A DNA stretch of 64,000 nt from DTU019 sp050949825 (GCA_050949825.1 JBMNGL010000007.1:186001-250000); one strand, 5' to 3'. Shown: positions 25,099 through 33,743, counted from the stretch's first letter. Program-made: numbers and translations. The notes: generated by a model from the letters alone, not told the origin.

Positions 25099-26385
25099 AT
25101 GCAAGGGCCCGGTTCCAAACAGCTTTTTACCCAGGCTCAAACCCTGATGCCCGGGGGTGTTAACAGCCCGGTGCGGGCTTTTAAGGCGGTGGGAACAGTT
25201 CCCCTGTTCATTGATCATGCGCTTGGCTCGCGCGTAGTGGATGTAGACGGCAAAAGCTATATTGACTATGTCTCCTCGTGGGGACCGCTTATTCTGGGAC
25301 ATTCCCATCCAGAGGTGACTGCCGCCATCCAGGCGGCAGTTTTGAAAGGCACCAGCTATGGCGCCCCCTGCCCCCAGGAGGTGGAAATGGCTGCATTAAT
25401 CTGTGCCGCATTTCCTTCCGTAGATAAGGTGCGCATGGTCAATTCCGGCACCGAGGCTACCATGAGCGCTATCCGCCTGGCGCGGGCATTTACAGGCAGA
25501 AACAAGATTGTTAAATTTGAAGGCTGTTATCACGGACACGCTGATGCCTTTTTAATCAAAGCCGGATCAGGGTTATTAACCGCAGGTGTTCCCACCAGCC
25601 CGGGTATACCTGAAGAGGTAGCACGATTTACGCTGGTAGCCCAGTATAACAACCTGGAATCAGTACAAGCGCTTTTCGACCAGCATGGCGATGATATAGC
25701 CGCAGTAATAGTGGAGCCTGTAGCCGGGAATATGGGTCTGGTGCTCCCTCAAGACCAATTTCTGCCCGGCCTGCGTGACATTACGCGCCGCTATGGCAGC
25801 CTGTTGATATTCGATGAAGTCATCACTGGATTTCGGATAACCTATGGAGGTTACCAGAATATAGCAGGGATAGAACCGGACTTAACCACCCTGGGAAAAA
25901 TAATTGGTGGTGGTCTGCCGGTAGGAGCTTATGGAGGACGCCAGGATATTATGGACATGGTTGCTCCGCAAGGACCGGTGTATCAGGCGGGGACCTTATC
26001 CGGGAATCCGCTGGCTATGGCTGCTGGACTGGCGACATTGACTGTTCTAAAAAACCATGATGTATATGCTAAAATAGAAGAGAATTGTATGACCCTGGTC
26101 AATGGATTACAGGAGGTCTTCACTGAAGCCGGAGAAAAGGTGTGGATCAACCGCCTGGGTTCAATGTTTTCAATTTTCTTTACTGAGCACAAGGTATATG
26201 ATTATCAGACGGTGATGACCTGTAATACCAGCCGCTATGCCGAATATTTTCGGGCTGTGCTCCAACAGGGCCTGTATTTTCCACCGGCTCAGTTTGAAGT
26301 GAGCTTTGTTTCGCTGGCGCATGAACAAATGGATATCGAGCAGACTATTAGCAGTGTCCGCCGGGCTTTGCAATTGTTAGTATAA
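25099..26385 (+). CDS. hemL: Glutamate-1-semialdehyde 2,1-aminomutase
   Basis: PLP enzyme that converts the HemA product to 5-aminolevulinate. The 428-residue protein shows LMPGGVNSPVRAFK, the cofactor region VNSGTEATMSAIRLAR, the Asp in LLIFDEVITGFR and the Schiff-base lysine in TTLGKIIGGGLPVGAYGG. AAGGAGG lies 8 bases before the ATG. It closes the heme gene set: HemA, L, B, C, D, CobA, SirC, AhbAB and two radical SAM enzymes are all present. Confidence 0.96.
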   Translation: MQGPGSKQLFTQAQTLMPGGVNSPVRAFKAVGTVPLFIDHALGSRVVDVDGKSYIDYVSSWGPLILGHSHPEVTAAIQAAVLKGTSYGAPCPQEVEMAALICAAFPSVDKVRMVNSGTEATMSAIRLARAFTGRNKIVKFEGCYHGHADAFLIKAGSGLLTAGVPTSPGIPEEVARFTLVAQYNNLESVQALFDQHGDDIAAVIVEPVAGNMGLVLPQDQFLPGLRDITRRYGSLLIFDEVITGFRITYGGYQNIAGIEPDLTTLGKIIGGGLPVGAYGGRQDIMDMVAPQGPVYQAGTLSGNPLAMAAGLATLTVLKNHDVYAKIEENCMTLVNGLQEVFTEAGEKVWINRLGSMFSIFFTEHKVYDYQTVMTCNTSRYAEYFRAVLQQGLYFPPAQFEVSFVSLAHEQMDIEQTISSVRRALQLLV

Positions 26386-26395
26386 GGGGACGGAC

Positions 26396-27190
26396 ATGAA
26401 TGGTAAAGGTTGGGAATGGTTCATTAAGCGCTTTGAGGTCTTGAGCAAAATTGATCTGACGGCCTACAAGCGACCGCAGATGGAACGTCGTATCAATAGC
26501 TTTATGCGCTCCGCCGGCTGCTCGGATTACGGGTCTTTCATTGAACAGCTTCAAACTGATCGGGATTTGTTCCAGAAATTCCTGGAGCATATCACCATTA
26601 ATGTTTCTGAGTTCTTTCGCAATACCAATCACTGGCAGGTCCTGGAGGATACCATTATTCCCATATTGCTAAGGCAGCGCAGTACGCTTAAAATATGGAG
26701 TGCAGGTTGTTCTACAGGTGAAGAGCCATATTCGCTGGCCATAATGACTCGGGAGAAAGGCTATGATCTGAGTGACCGCATTCTGGCCTCTGACCTGGAC
26801 ACTGAAGTGCTGAACAGGGCTCAGCAAGGTATATATGCGCAGCGGGTTTTGCAGGGTGTACCCGGCTTGACATTAAACAAATATTTTGTACGTAATGGAA
26901 GCTCTTTCATGGTTAAGCCGGAAATCAAGAACCTGGTAAGATTTAAACAGCATGATCTTTTAAGGGATCCTTTTCCCCGCGACTATGACTTGATCCTGTG
27001 CCGTAATGTGGTAATCTATTTCACCGAGGAGACCAAACAAAACCTGTACCGCAGATTTACCGATTCCTTAAGGCCAGGTGGGGTACTGTTTATCGGCAGC
27101 ACCGAACAGATTTTTAATAACCGCGAATTGGGATTAAATACGGTATCGACCTTTTTTTATCAAAAAAATGATAGTGGAAAACATATTTAG
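26396..27190 (+). CDS. cheR: CheR-type protein-glutamate methyltransferase
   Basis: Methylates glutamates of chemoreceptors with AdoMet. The 264-residue protein has the N-terminal helical domain (DLTAYKRPQMERRINSFM), the SAM site IWSAGCSTGEEPYSLAI and the late CRNVVIYFTEETKQNLY and FIGSTEQI. It lies 10 bases after hemL, so it is probably co-transcribed with the heme genes. No receptor, CheA or CheB gene is in this window. Confidence 0.92.
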   Translation: MNGKGWEWFIKRFEVLSKIDLTAYKRPQMERRINSFMRSAGCSDYGSFIEQLQTDRDLFQKFLEHITINVSEFFRNTNHWQVLEDTIIPILLRQRSTLKIWSAGCSTGEEPYSLAIMTREKGYDLSDRILASDLDTEVLNRAQQGIYAQRVLQGVPGLTLNKYFVRNGSSFMVKPEIKNLVRFKQHDLLRDPFPRDYDLILCRNVVIYFTEETKQNLYRRFTDSLRPGGVLFIGSTEQIFNNRELGLNTVSTFFYQKNDSGKHI

Positions 27191-27434
27191 AGACTATAAA
27201 AAAGTTGCCATTGATTTCAAAAAAGCAGGAAATATGAGCCTGGTATCGAAGTAATTATATTGACTATTCATAATATGCTTTCCTTTCTAAACTTGGCGGT
27301 AAAGTTGCCGTAGGCAAGAATAAATATCTGCAGTTGTCATGGGGGTGGTGGCTTATAACTCAACATGGGGGGTTTAGTTTTTTCTTTGTTTTTCTTTGTT
27401 ACTAATAATTATAAAATGAAAAGGAGGAATGAAC
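27191..27434 (+). other. Intergenic region upstream of etfB
   Basis: The 244 bases between cheR and etfB hold no gene. A perfect tandem repeat of TTTCTTTGTT lies at 27381-27400 in a T-rich stretch. TTGTTT (27386) and TATAAA (27410) could be a promoter, but the start of transcription would then fall on the ribosome site, so I do not call it. The etf promoter probably lies further upstream. Confidence 0.4.
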
Positions 27435-28187
27435 TTGAAGGTTCTGGTTTGTGTTAAGCAGACATTTGACACAGAGGCAAAAATCGAGTTAAAGGATGGC
27501 AAGATCGCTGAGGCGGGGATCAATCTCATCATCAATCCTTATGATGAGGTGGCCGTAGAAGGCGGAATCCAGTTCAAGGAAAAAGGCCTTGCCAAAGAAG
27601 TAGTGGTTGTATCTGCCGGTGCAGACAAAGCCATGGATGCAATCCGCACCGCTCTGGCCATGGGTGCTGATCGCGGCATACTGGTAAAACAGGACGTTGC
27701 TGCAGATGAATATGCCAGGGCTTGCGCGTTGGCCGAGGTTATTAAATCCGAATCCCCTGACATCATCTTGGCAGGCCACGTGGCTGCAGATGATGGATCC
27801 TCACAGGTTCCGACTCGTATTGCCGAAATTTTAGGCCTTCCACATGTCAACGTAATTACTGCTGTTGAGATTGCCGGTGGCAAAGCAACTTGCACCAGTG
27901 AAGCTGATGGCGGAACCCAGGTCACCGAAGTGGCCCTGCCCGCCGTTATATCCAGCCAGGTAAGCTGGAATGAGCCTCGTTATCCTTCTATGAAGGGCAT
28001 CATGGCAGCCAAGAAGAAACCGGTTTCCACTGTGGACGCTGCAGCCGTTGACAGCAAGGTGGCCATCGTATCTATGTCGCTGCCGCCTGCCAAACAAGCT
28101 GGCCTGAAATTGGAAGACGAGCCTGCAGTTGTTGGTGCCAAGCTGGCTGACTGGATGCTGAATACTGTTAAGGTCGAAGTAAAATAA
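27435..28187 (+). CDS. etfB: Electron transfer flavoprotein, beta subunit
   Basis: The 250-residue EtfB binds AMP or FAD and pairs with EtfA to take electrons from acyl-CoA dehydrogenases. It starts with KVLVCVKQTFDTEAKI, has NPYDEVAVEGGIQ, and the ADP-binding VAADDGSSQVPTRIAEILG. The TTG at 27435 is 7 bases after AAGGAGG; an ATG at 27429 is only one base from that site. The downstream membrane oxidoreductase suggests an ETF that feeds quinone and not a bifurcating complex, though this is inference. Confidence 0.95.
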   Translation: MKVLVCVKQTFDTEAKIELKDGKIAEAGINLIINPYDEVAVEGGIQFKEKGLAKEVVVVSAGADKAMDAIRTALAMGADRGILVKQDVAADEYARACALAEVIKSESPDIILAGHVAADDGSSQVPTRIAEILGLPHVNVITAVEIAGGKATCTSEADGGTQVTEVALPAVISSQVSWNEPRYPSMKGIMAAKKKPVSTVDAAAVDSKVAIVSMSLPPAKQAGLKLEDEPAVVGAKLADWMLNTVKVEVK

Positions 28188-28225
28188 GTGCCGTTAGACG
28201 GCTTAATAATAAAGGAGGGTAATTG

Positions 28226-29179
28226 ATGGCAGGAACATGGGTTATTGTAGAACAAAAGGGCGGCAATATCCGTAAAGTAACATATGAAATGCTGTCCGAA
28301 GCGAAAAAGTGGGGCGACGAAGTCAGCGCAGTCGTATTCGGTCAGGGTGTCGAAGCTTTGGCCCCTGAGTTTGCCAAGTTTGGTGCTGACAAAGTGTATG
28401 TGGTGGAAGGCGATGTATTTGCCAACTACAATACCGGCGCCTATGTGGCCCAAATAGTTGCCATGATTAACGAATACAAACCGAATGCAGTCGTTTTTGC
28501 ACACACTTTCAACGGTAGAGACTTTGCCTCCCGCCTGGCGCAGAAGCTGGAAGCCGGTCTGGCAACCGACGTAATCGCTGCAGAAATCAGCGCCGGCAAG
28601 GGCGTATTCACCAGATCAATCTATGCCGGTAAAGCCCTGGCCCAGGTGGAAATAACCACCACTCCGGTTCTGGCAACGATTCGCGCCGGCGTTATGCAGT
28701 TGGCAGAATCTGCTGGAGCAGGCGCAGTGGTTAAACCCGCTATCGCTGCAACCGATGCGGATGTATATCAGATCGTAAAGGATTTCATTCCGACTGTTTC
28801 CGCAAGACCAGAACTTACTGAAGCTGATGTAGTTATATCCGGCGGTCGTGGCTGCAAAGGGCCTGAGGGCATTCAACTGGTTGAAAAACTTGCCGATATG
28901 CTGGGCGCTGCAGTAGGCGGAAGCCGTGCATCCATTGACTCTGGATGGCTGGGTCATGAACTACAGGTTGGCCAAACCGGCAAAGTGGTTAATCCCAACC
29001 TGTATATCGCCTGTGGTATTTCAGGTGCCATTCAGCATCTGGCTGGGATGTCTTCCTCCAAGTTTATCGCTTGCATCAACACTGACACTGAGGCTCCCAT
29101 TTTCAACGTTTCCGATTTCGGCGTAGTTGGAGACCTGTTCAAAGTCATTCCCGTTGTATGCAGTGAACTAAAGAAATAA
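28226..29179 (+). CDS. etfA: Electron transfer flavoprotein, alpha subunit
   Basis: The 317-residue EtfA carries the FAD domain: SGGRGCKGPEGIQLVEKLA, GGSRASIDSGWLGHELQVGQTGK, and YIACGISGAIQHLAGM near the C-terminus are the classical EtfA motifs. The ATG at 28226 follows AAGGAGG by 7 bases. It has no N-terminal ferredoxin domain, unlike some EtfA of caffeyl-CoA or lactate systems. A strong hairpin separates it from the oxidoreductase gene. Confidence 0.96.
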   Translation: MAGTWVIVEQKGGNIRKVTYEMLSEAKKWGDEVSAVVFGQGVEALAPEFAKFGADKVYVVEGDVFANYNTGAYVAQIVAMINEYKPNAVVFAHTFNGRDFASRLAQKLEAGLATDVIAAEISAGKGVFTRSIYAGKALAQVEITTTPVLATIRAGVMQLAESAGAGAVVKPAIAATDADVYQIVKDFIPTVSARPELTEADVVISGGRGCKGPEGIQLVEKLADMLGAAVGGSRASIDSGWLGHELQVGQTGKVVNPNLYIACGISGAIQHLAGMSSSKFIACINTDTEAPIFNVSDFGVVGDLFKVIPVVCSELKK

Positions 29180-29202
29180 CCTGGATCCCGGGAAAAGGGT
29201 TA

Positions 29203-29230
29203 ACTGGATATACCTTCGGGTATATCCAGT
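29203..29230 (+). terminator. Stable UUCG hairpin between etfA and the membrane oxidoreductase
   Basis: ACTGGATATACC (29203-29214) and its exact complement (29219-29230) form a 12-bp stem with the extra-stable TTCG tetraloop. No T-run follows, so it is more likely an mRNA stabiliser or processing site that lets etfBA exceed the downstream gene than a full terminator. Confidence 0.65.
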
Positions 29231-29265
29231 AATAACCTGCTTCATTTAAGGAGGGAATTTTGTAA

Positions 29266-31401
29266 ATGATATTTGGATTTGAACCACTTCAAGGCGGTTA
29301 TGAAGTTCCCATGAGGGTGGTCGGGGCCAATGTTCCTTATGAATGGTTGATTTATATCTTTATGTTCATACCCATTGGTGTTTTCCTGTTTGGAGTCTAC
29401 GACAAGGCCAAGGTTTGGTGGCTTCCCAAGGGAGAGATCCATCGCAATGATCAGGGTTGGCAGAGGCTTCTATCATGGCTGACCTTCTCCTTCGCACAGG
29501 CTCGCGTAATCAGAAAACCGTTTGCCGGCTGGATGCATGCTTTCCTATTCTGGGGCTTTTTGGTTCTGGCTTTAGCAGCAGGTGTGGATGCGGCCCATTT
29601 CTGGATACATTGGCCTAAGGTAGAAGGCGGATCATATATTGCCTTCTCTTTTGTTGTTGACCTTTTAGGCTTCCTGGCCTTAATAGGCATTATAGCCTTA
29701 GCGTATATTCGTTATATTCAGAAACCGGATCGTTTAAACGACACCAAAAAATCTGATGGCTGGATAATTTTCTTGATTTTCGCCATTTTATTGACCGGCT
29801 TCTTTATTGAGGGCTTGAGAATCGCAGCGCAGATTAAAATGGCAACCACCATGGAACAGATCGCTTATGAACAGATGGCATCAGCCTTTGGCTGGTATTT
29901 TGCATATCTGTTCGCTGGCATGAGCCTGGAATCGGTTCTGCAATGGCATCGCATCATGTGGTGGTTCCATATGTGGATTGCGTTTGCATTTATTGCCCTG
30001 GTTCCGTTCACCAAACTGTGGCATATTATAACCAGTATGCTGAATTATACCTTCCGTGACCTGGGTCCATCGGCCTGTAGGCATGTTGAGAACATCGAAG
30101 AAGCTGAAACCTTTGGGGTGGAAAACATTGAGGAATTTGGCTGGAAAGATATTCTTGACCTGGATGCCTGCATCCGCTGCGGCCGTTGTCAGGAAAACTG
30201 TCCCGCTTACAATACCGGAAAGCATTTGAATCCCAAGATCACCCTGATTCAGCACATGAAAGAACACTGGGATGCCAAGGTTCCCCACCTGCTGGCGGCT
30301 CAGGATCATCCTGCTGAAGAAGAAATGGTAGCCATGACTACAGAAGCGTCAGAGGCTGAGGCTGTTAATCCCATGGAACAGAGCCTGCTCTATGACGTGG
30401 TCACCACCGATGTAATCTGGGATTGCACCAACTGCCGGGCTTGTATGGAACACTGCCCCATGTTTATTGAACACATTCCCAAGATTGTGGAAATGAGACG
30501 CAACCTGGTTATGTGGCAGGGCGACATGTTGAGTGAAGCGCAGATGGCGTTTACCAATATGGAGCGCAACTATAATCCCTGGGGCGTTGGCTGGGCCAAT
30601 CGTGCTCAGTGGCTGACTGAGAGAGGTGTTCGCGAAATGGTTAACCTGCTGCCTGAAGACGGCGGCGAATTCGAATACCTGCTCTACGCCGGTTGTGCAG
30701 TATCCTTTGACGACCGCTACAAAAGGGTCGGTGAAGCCCTGGTCAAACTGCTCCATGAGGCTGGCGTCAGCTTCGGCTACCTGGGCACTGAGGAGTTCTG
30801 CTGCGGCGACTCGGCCAGAAGGCTGGGCAACGAGTATCTGTACCAGACCCTGGTGCAGCAGAACATTGAATCCTTCAACAACTACAATGTGAAGAAGATC
30901 ATTGTGGTATGTCCGCATGGATACAATGCCCTGAAGAATGAATATCCGCAGATGGGCGGCAATTATGAAGTATACCATTATACTGAAATCCTGGCCGACT
31001 TGATTGCTTCCGGCAAGATTAAACCGGGCAAGCTGGGTGCCAAGGTTTCTTATCATGACTCTTGTTTCCTGGGCAGACACAACAACATTTATGCTCAGCC
31101 CAGACAGGCTCTGCAAGCTGCCGGTGTCAACATTGTTGAGATCGAAAAAGCCAAGGAATTTGGATTCTGTTGTGGTGCCGGCGGTGGCCGGATGTGGCTG
31201 GAAGAACATGCTGTAGAAGGCTACAAACGCATCAATGACACCAGAACCGACCAATTGCTGGAGCCTAATCCGGAAATGATCATCACCAACTGTCCGTTCT
31301 GTTTGACCATGATTTCAGACGGCGTAAAGGAAGCCTCGGCAGAAGAACAGACCAAGGTATTCGACGTGGCTGAAGTGGTATGGCAGTCACTCAACAAATA
31401 A
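29266..31401 (+). CDS. Membrane-bound ETF:(mena)quinone oxidoreductase, DUF224/CCG Fe-S protein
   Basis: A 711-residue protein. The N-terminal 270 residues hold about six membrane helices with histidines of a nitrate-reductase-gamma type cytochrome b domain (HRIMWWFHMWIAFAF). Then come two cluster motifs, CIRCGRCQENCPAY and CTNCRACMEHCPMF, and two CCG-type domains (FCCGDSARRLGNEYL; SCFLGRHN with FCCGAGGGRMW) like HdrB. In syntrophic butyrate degraders the homologue next to etfBA is held to pass electrons from EtfAB to menaquinone (EMO). Gene order here is identical. The ATG at 29266 follows AAGGAGGG. Confidence 0.93.
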   Translation: MIFGFEPLQGGYEVPMRVVGANVPYEWLIYIFMFIPIGVFLFGVYDKAKVWWLPKGEIHRNDQGWQRLLSWLTFSFAQARVIRKPFAGWMHAFLFWGFLVLALAAGVDAAHFWIHWPKVEGGSYIAFSFVVDLLGFLALIGIIALAYIRYIQKPDRLNDTKKSDGWIIFLIFAILLTGFFIEGLRIAAQIKMATTMEQIAYEQMASAFGWYFAYLFAGMSLESVLQWHRIMWWFHMWIAFAFIALVPFTKLWHIITSMLNYTFRDLGPSACRHVENIEEAETFGVENIEEFGWKDILDLDACIRCGRCQENCPAYNTGKHLNPKITLIQHMKEHWDAKVPHLLAAQDHPAEEEMVAMTTEASEAEAVNPMEQSLLYDVVTTDVIWDCTNCRACMEHCPMFIEHIPKIVEMRRNLVMWQGDMLSEAQMAFTNMERNYNPWGVGWANRAQWLTERGVREMVNLLPEDGGEFEYLLYAGCAVSFDDRYKRVGEALVKLLHEAGVSFGYLGTEEFCCGDSARRLGNEYLYQTLVQQNIESFNNYNVKKIIVVCPHGYNALKNEYPQMGGNYEVYHYTEILADLIASGKIKPGKLGAKVSYHDSCFLGRHNNIYAQPRQALQAAGVNIVEIEKAKEFGFCCGAGGGRMWLEEHAVEGYKRINDTRTDQLLEPNPEMIITNCPFCLTMISDGVKEASAEEQTKVFDVAEVVWQSLNK

Positions 31402-31417
31402 GACCTCTTGAATCAAC

Positions 31418-31449
31418 AGAACCCCTGCTGTTAAAGCAGGGGTTCTTTG
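31418..31449 (+). terminator. Terminator after the ETF operon
   Basis: AGAACCCCTGCT (31418-31429) and AGCAGGGGTTCT (31435-31446) pair perfectly around GTTAA and are followed by TTT. Confidence 0.85.
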
Positions 31450-31465
31450 ATATGGGGTATTTGTT

Positions 31466-31495
31466 TTGGTATATCGACGTTTAAGGGGATATAAT
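31466..31495 (+). promoter_or_regulatory. Promoter of the pseudouridine synthase gene
   Basis: TTGGTA (31466-31471) and a perfect TATAAT (31490-31495) are 18 bases apart, 74 bases before the start codon. Confidence 0.6.
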
Positions 31496-31569
31496 AATTA
31501 GCAAAAATATTACCATACCCGCAAAACTGTTCTAGCTCTGTAAAATCCACATCCAGGAGGAAACATTAC

Positions 31570-32286
31570 GTGCGATTGGCCCAATATATTGCAAAAAGCG
31601 GACTCGCTTCCCGGCGGAAAGCGGAGGCAATGATCATAGATGGCCTGGTAGCGGTCAATGGTATAACTGTTATAAAAGTAGGTACCAATATTGATCCCGG
31701 GGAAGATCAAGTTTCCGTTAATGGTGTAATTATAAAGCCCGGGCGGCGTGTTTATTTATTATTGAACAAACCACGGGGGTACTTGAGCAGCGTGGGGGAC
31801 CATCGTGGGCGTCCCACTGTGGTTGACCTGGTCAAGGAGGTTAGTGTTCGGGTTTATCCAGTAGGCCGCCTTGATTTGGATACAGAAGGCCTGCTTATAT
31901 TGACCAATGACGGCACATTTACAAATCTGATGATTCATCCTCGTTACCACATCCCCAAGACCTATCAGGCCTTGGTAAAAGGTTCGGTTAGCAACCAGGA
32001 ACTCACCGGTATACGTCAGGGCATGAGACTGGAAGATGGCATGACGATGCCTGCCCTGGCCAGGGTGCTCCAGGCTCATAGCGATCGCTCCCTGGTGGAG
32101 GTGGTGTTATATGAGGGCCGTAAGCGCCAGGTTAAGCGCATGTTTAAGGAAATAGGTCATCCCGTTATAGCCCTGCAACGCACAGGGCTGGGTTTCTTGA
32201 CCCTGCAAGGATTAGCTCCGGGGCAGTACCGCTGCCTGCGGGACGAAGAGGTGGCTCGTCTTATCGCCATGACCCGGGGCTCATAA
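31570..32286 (+). CDS. rluB: RsuA/RluB-family rRNA pseudouridine synthase
   Basis: Converts a uridine of rRNA to pseudouridine. The 238-residue protein has an N-terminal S4 RNA-binding domain (residues 1-48, AKSGLASRRKAEAMI) and the catalytic motif GRLDLDTEGLLILTNDG with its aspartate. KRQVKRMF near the C-terminus is also typical. The start is a GTG at 31570 after CAGGAGG. RluB (23S) is more likely than RsuA given clostridial homologues, but the target site is not certain. Confidence 0.9.
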   Translation: MRLAQYIAKSGLASRRKAEAMIIDGLVAVNGITVIKVGTNIDPGEDQVSVNGVIIKPGRRVYLLLNKPRGYLSSVGDHRGRPTVVDLVKEVSVRVYPVGRLDLDTEGLLILTNDGTFTNLMIHPRYHIPKTYQALVKGSVSNQELTGIRQGMRLEDGMTMPALARVLQAHSDRSLVEVVLYEGRKRQVKRMFKEIGHPVIALQRTGLGFLTLQGLAPGQYRCLRDEEVARLIAMTRGS

Positions 32287-32377
32287 AGGTTGAAGATTAA
32301 ACCCTGGCTCCTGGCCAGGGATATTTCATGTATTTTAGATACTTTTAAACAATTATATTGAAGGAGGTACAGATTTC

Positions 32378-33289
32378 ATTACTGCTCACATCCCAGATCC
32401 CTGCAATGCATGGGGGCGTCTCAGACTCATTCAAGAGCGTATTACAGAGCTTTCGGCTTACCGCTATGGTCTGGTTGTTTTTGCCGCCGATCACGGCATC
32501 AGTACCGAAGCCATCAGTAATTACCCGCCGCTTGCCACCAGACTGCTGGTGGAGCGGCATCTGCGCGGAGAGGCGCCTACGGGTCGGTTTTTAGCCCGGT
32601 TAAAGCGACCCGAATATATTGTCGATGTTGGTGTTTATGATGATTTGGATATGTCGTCGCCAATAATTCATAACAAAGTAGCCCGGGGCAGCCGCCATTT
32701 CATAGCACAAGACGGGCTGGATGCGGAACAGGTGACTGCAGCTTTGAACTGTGGCACCCAGATTTATAAGGAAAAGATTGGGGACTATTTTGATATAATA
32801 GGAGTTGGAGAACTGGGTGTGGGAAACACCCTGTGTGCAGCGGCCATTGCCACTGCGGTTACAGGCCTGTATCCGGACCGATTGGTAGGCCGGGGCTCGA
32901 CAGACCATAAAGTAATTGCTAAAAAAACCGAAATAGTCTATAGGGCCCTTGAACATAGGCGTCCCGATGCAAATCATGCAACAGATATATTAATGCGCTT
33001 TGGCGGGCTGGAAATTGCAGCTTTGACAGGTTTTATACTGCAGGCTGGCATGGCTGGCAAACTGGTGATGCTGGATGGATATGTGACGGCGGTGGCAGCT
33101 CTTTTGGCCAATATTATTGATGATCGGGTGGCATCATTTCTCATTGCGCCCAGCCTATCAGATCAAAGAGGCCATCAGTTGCTTCTGGATAAACTCGGTT
33201 TAGAGGCAGTATTTGACCTGGGTATCAATTATGGTGAAGGCCTGGCAGCGGTCCTGGGCATGTTCCTGGGGGAATTGATGATCCAATGA
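32378..33289 (+). CDS. cobT: Nicotinate-nucleotide-dimethylbenzimidazole phosphoribosyltransferase (CobT), ATT start
   Basis: Activates the lower ligand base for cobalamin. The 303-residue protein has the conserved VVFAADHGIST near residue 43, GVGELGVGNTLCAAAI, VGRGSTDHKVI and the catalytic glutamate in INYGEGLAAVLG. The first in-frame GTG (32549) lies after the ADHG motif, and a TAG stop lies in frame at 32336. No ATG, GTG or TTG exists between them. An ATT at 32378, 10 bases after AAGGAGG, gives the expected N-terminus. The length is somewhat below the 340-350 residues usual for the family, with a shortened N-terminus. No other cobalamin gene is adjacent. Confidence 0.85.
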   Translation: MTAHIPDPCNAWGRLRLIQERITELSAYRYGLVVFAADHGISTEAISNYPPLATRLLVERHLRGEAPTGRFLARLKRPEYIVDVGVYDDLDMSSPIIHNKVARGSRHFIAQDGLDAEQVTAALNCGTQIYKEKIGDYFDIIGVGELGVGNTLCAAAIATAVTGLYPDRLVGRGSTDHKVIAKKTEIVYRALEHRRPDANHATDILMRFGGLEIAALTGFILQAGMAGKLVMLDGYVTAVAALLANIIDDRVASFLIAPSLSDQRGHQLLLDKLGLEAVFDLGINYGEGLAAVLGMFLGELMIQ

Positions 33290-33314
33290 ATTATTTAGAA
33301 TGGGAGGCCTGAAA

Positions 33315-33743
33315 TTGATCAGAATGAGAGTGCGCTTTGATTATACCGCCGAAGGAAAAACCAACCGGCGTTTTTTTGCCGCCAAGGGTGGTGATGAACA
33401 AGCCGAAGAACTGAGGCAGCATAAAATCGCCTTAATTAGGAATGTTCCGATACAGGGGATTAATATTGAAGAAATAGACATGAGTATGGAAATCTATACG
33501 ATTTTCGATGATGTGACTAATCGCCTCTGTACCTGCGCACCAGTATCTATCACATTTTCTGCAGACAGCCTCGAGGAAGCCATTAAATTCATTATGAAAG
33601 ATGAGTTTCGTACCATAGAGATCCTGGAGCCTCATGAACTAAACCTGAGCCGCATTGAGATGGAAAGGCTGCTCTCCAAGGTTAACGAAGGCCTGCAGAA
33701 TTATCGCATCTACCTGGAAAAGAGAATGGACAATTGGAAATAA
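33315..33743 (+). CDS. Conserved-looking hypothetical protein, alpha/beta
   Basis: A 142-residue soluble protein I do not recognise. It starts LIRMRVRFDYTAEGKTNRRF at a TTG (33315) 7 bases after GGGAGG; an ATG at 33300 precedes the ribosome site. It contains two cysteines close together (RLCTCAPVS) and a C-terminal charged helix region (RIEMERLLSKVNEGLQNY). Its position between cobT and an HDOD gene, with an 18-base gap to the latter, suggests co-expression with the HDOD protein. Confidence 0.65.
   Translation: MIRMRVRFDYTAEGKTNRRFFAAKGGDEQAEELRQHKIALIRNVPIQGINIEEIDMSMEIYTIFDDVTNRLCTCAPVSITFSADSLEEAIKFIMKDEFRTIEILEPHELNLSRIEMERLLSKVNEGLQNYRIYLEKRMDNWK

Noticed and set aside
27410..27415. TATAAA as -10 of the etfB promoter
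   Set aside because: It would place the transcript start on the ribosome site and leave no leader.
30349..31254. 301-codon minus-strand open frame
   Set aside because: Antisense to the Fe-S oxidoreductase, whose motifs are clear; caused by codon bias.
32358..32594. Separate 78-codon gene upstream of cobT, or a cobT frameshift
   Set aside because: It is in a different frame; the cobT frame itself stays open and encodes the conserved ADHG motif, so neither a second gene nor a frameshift is needed.
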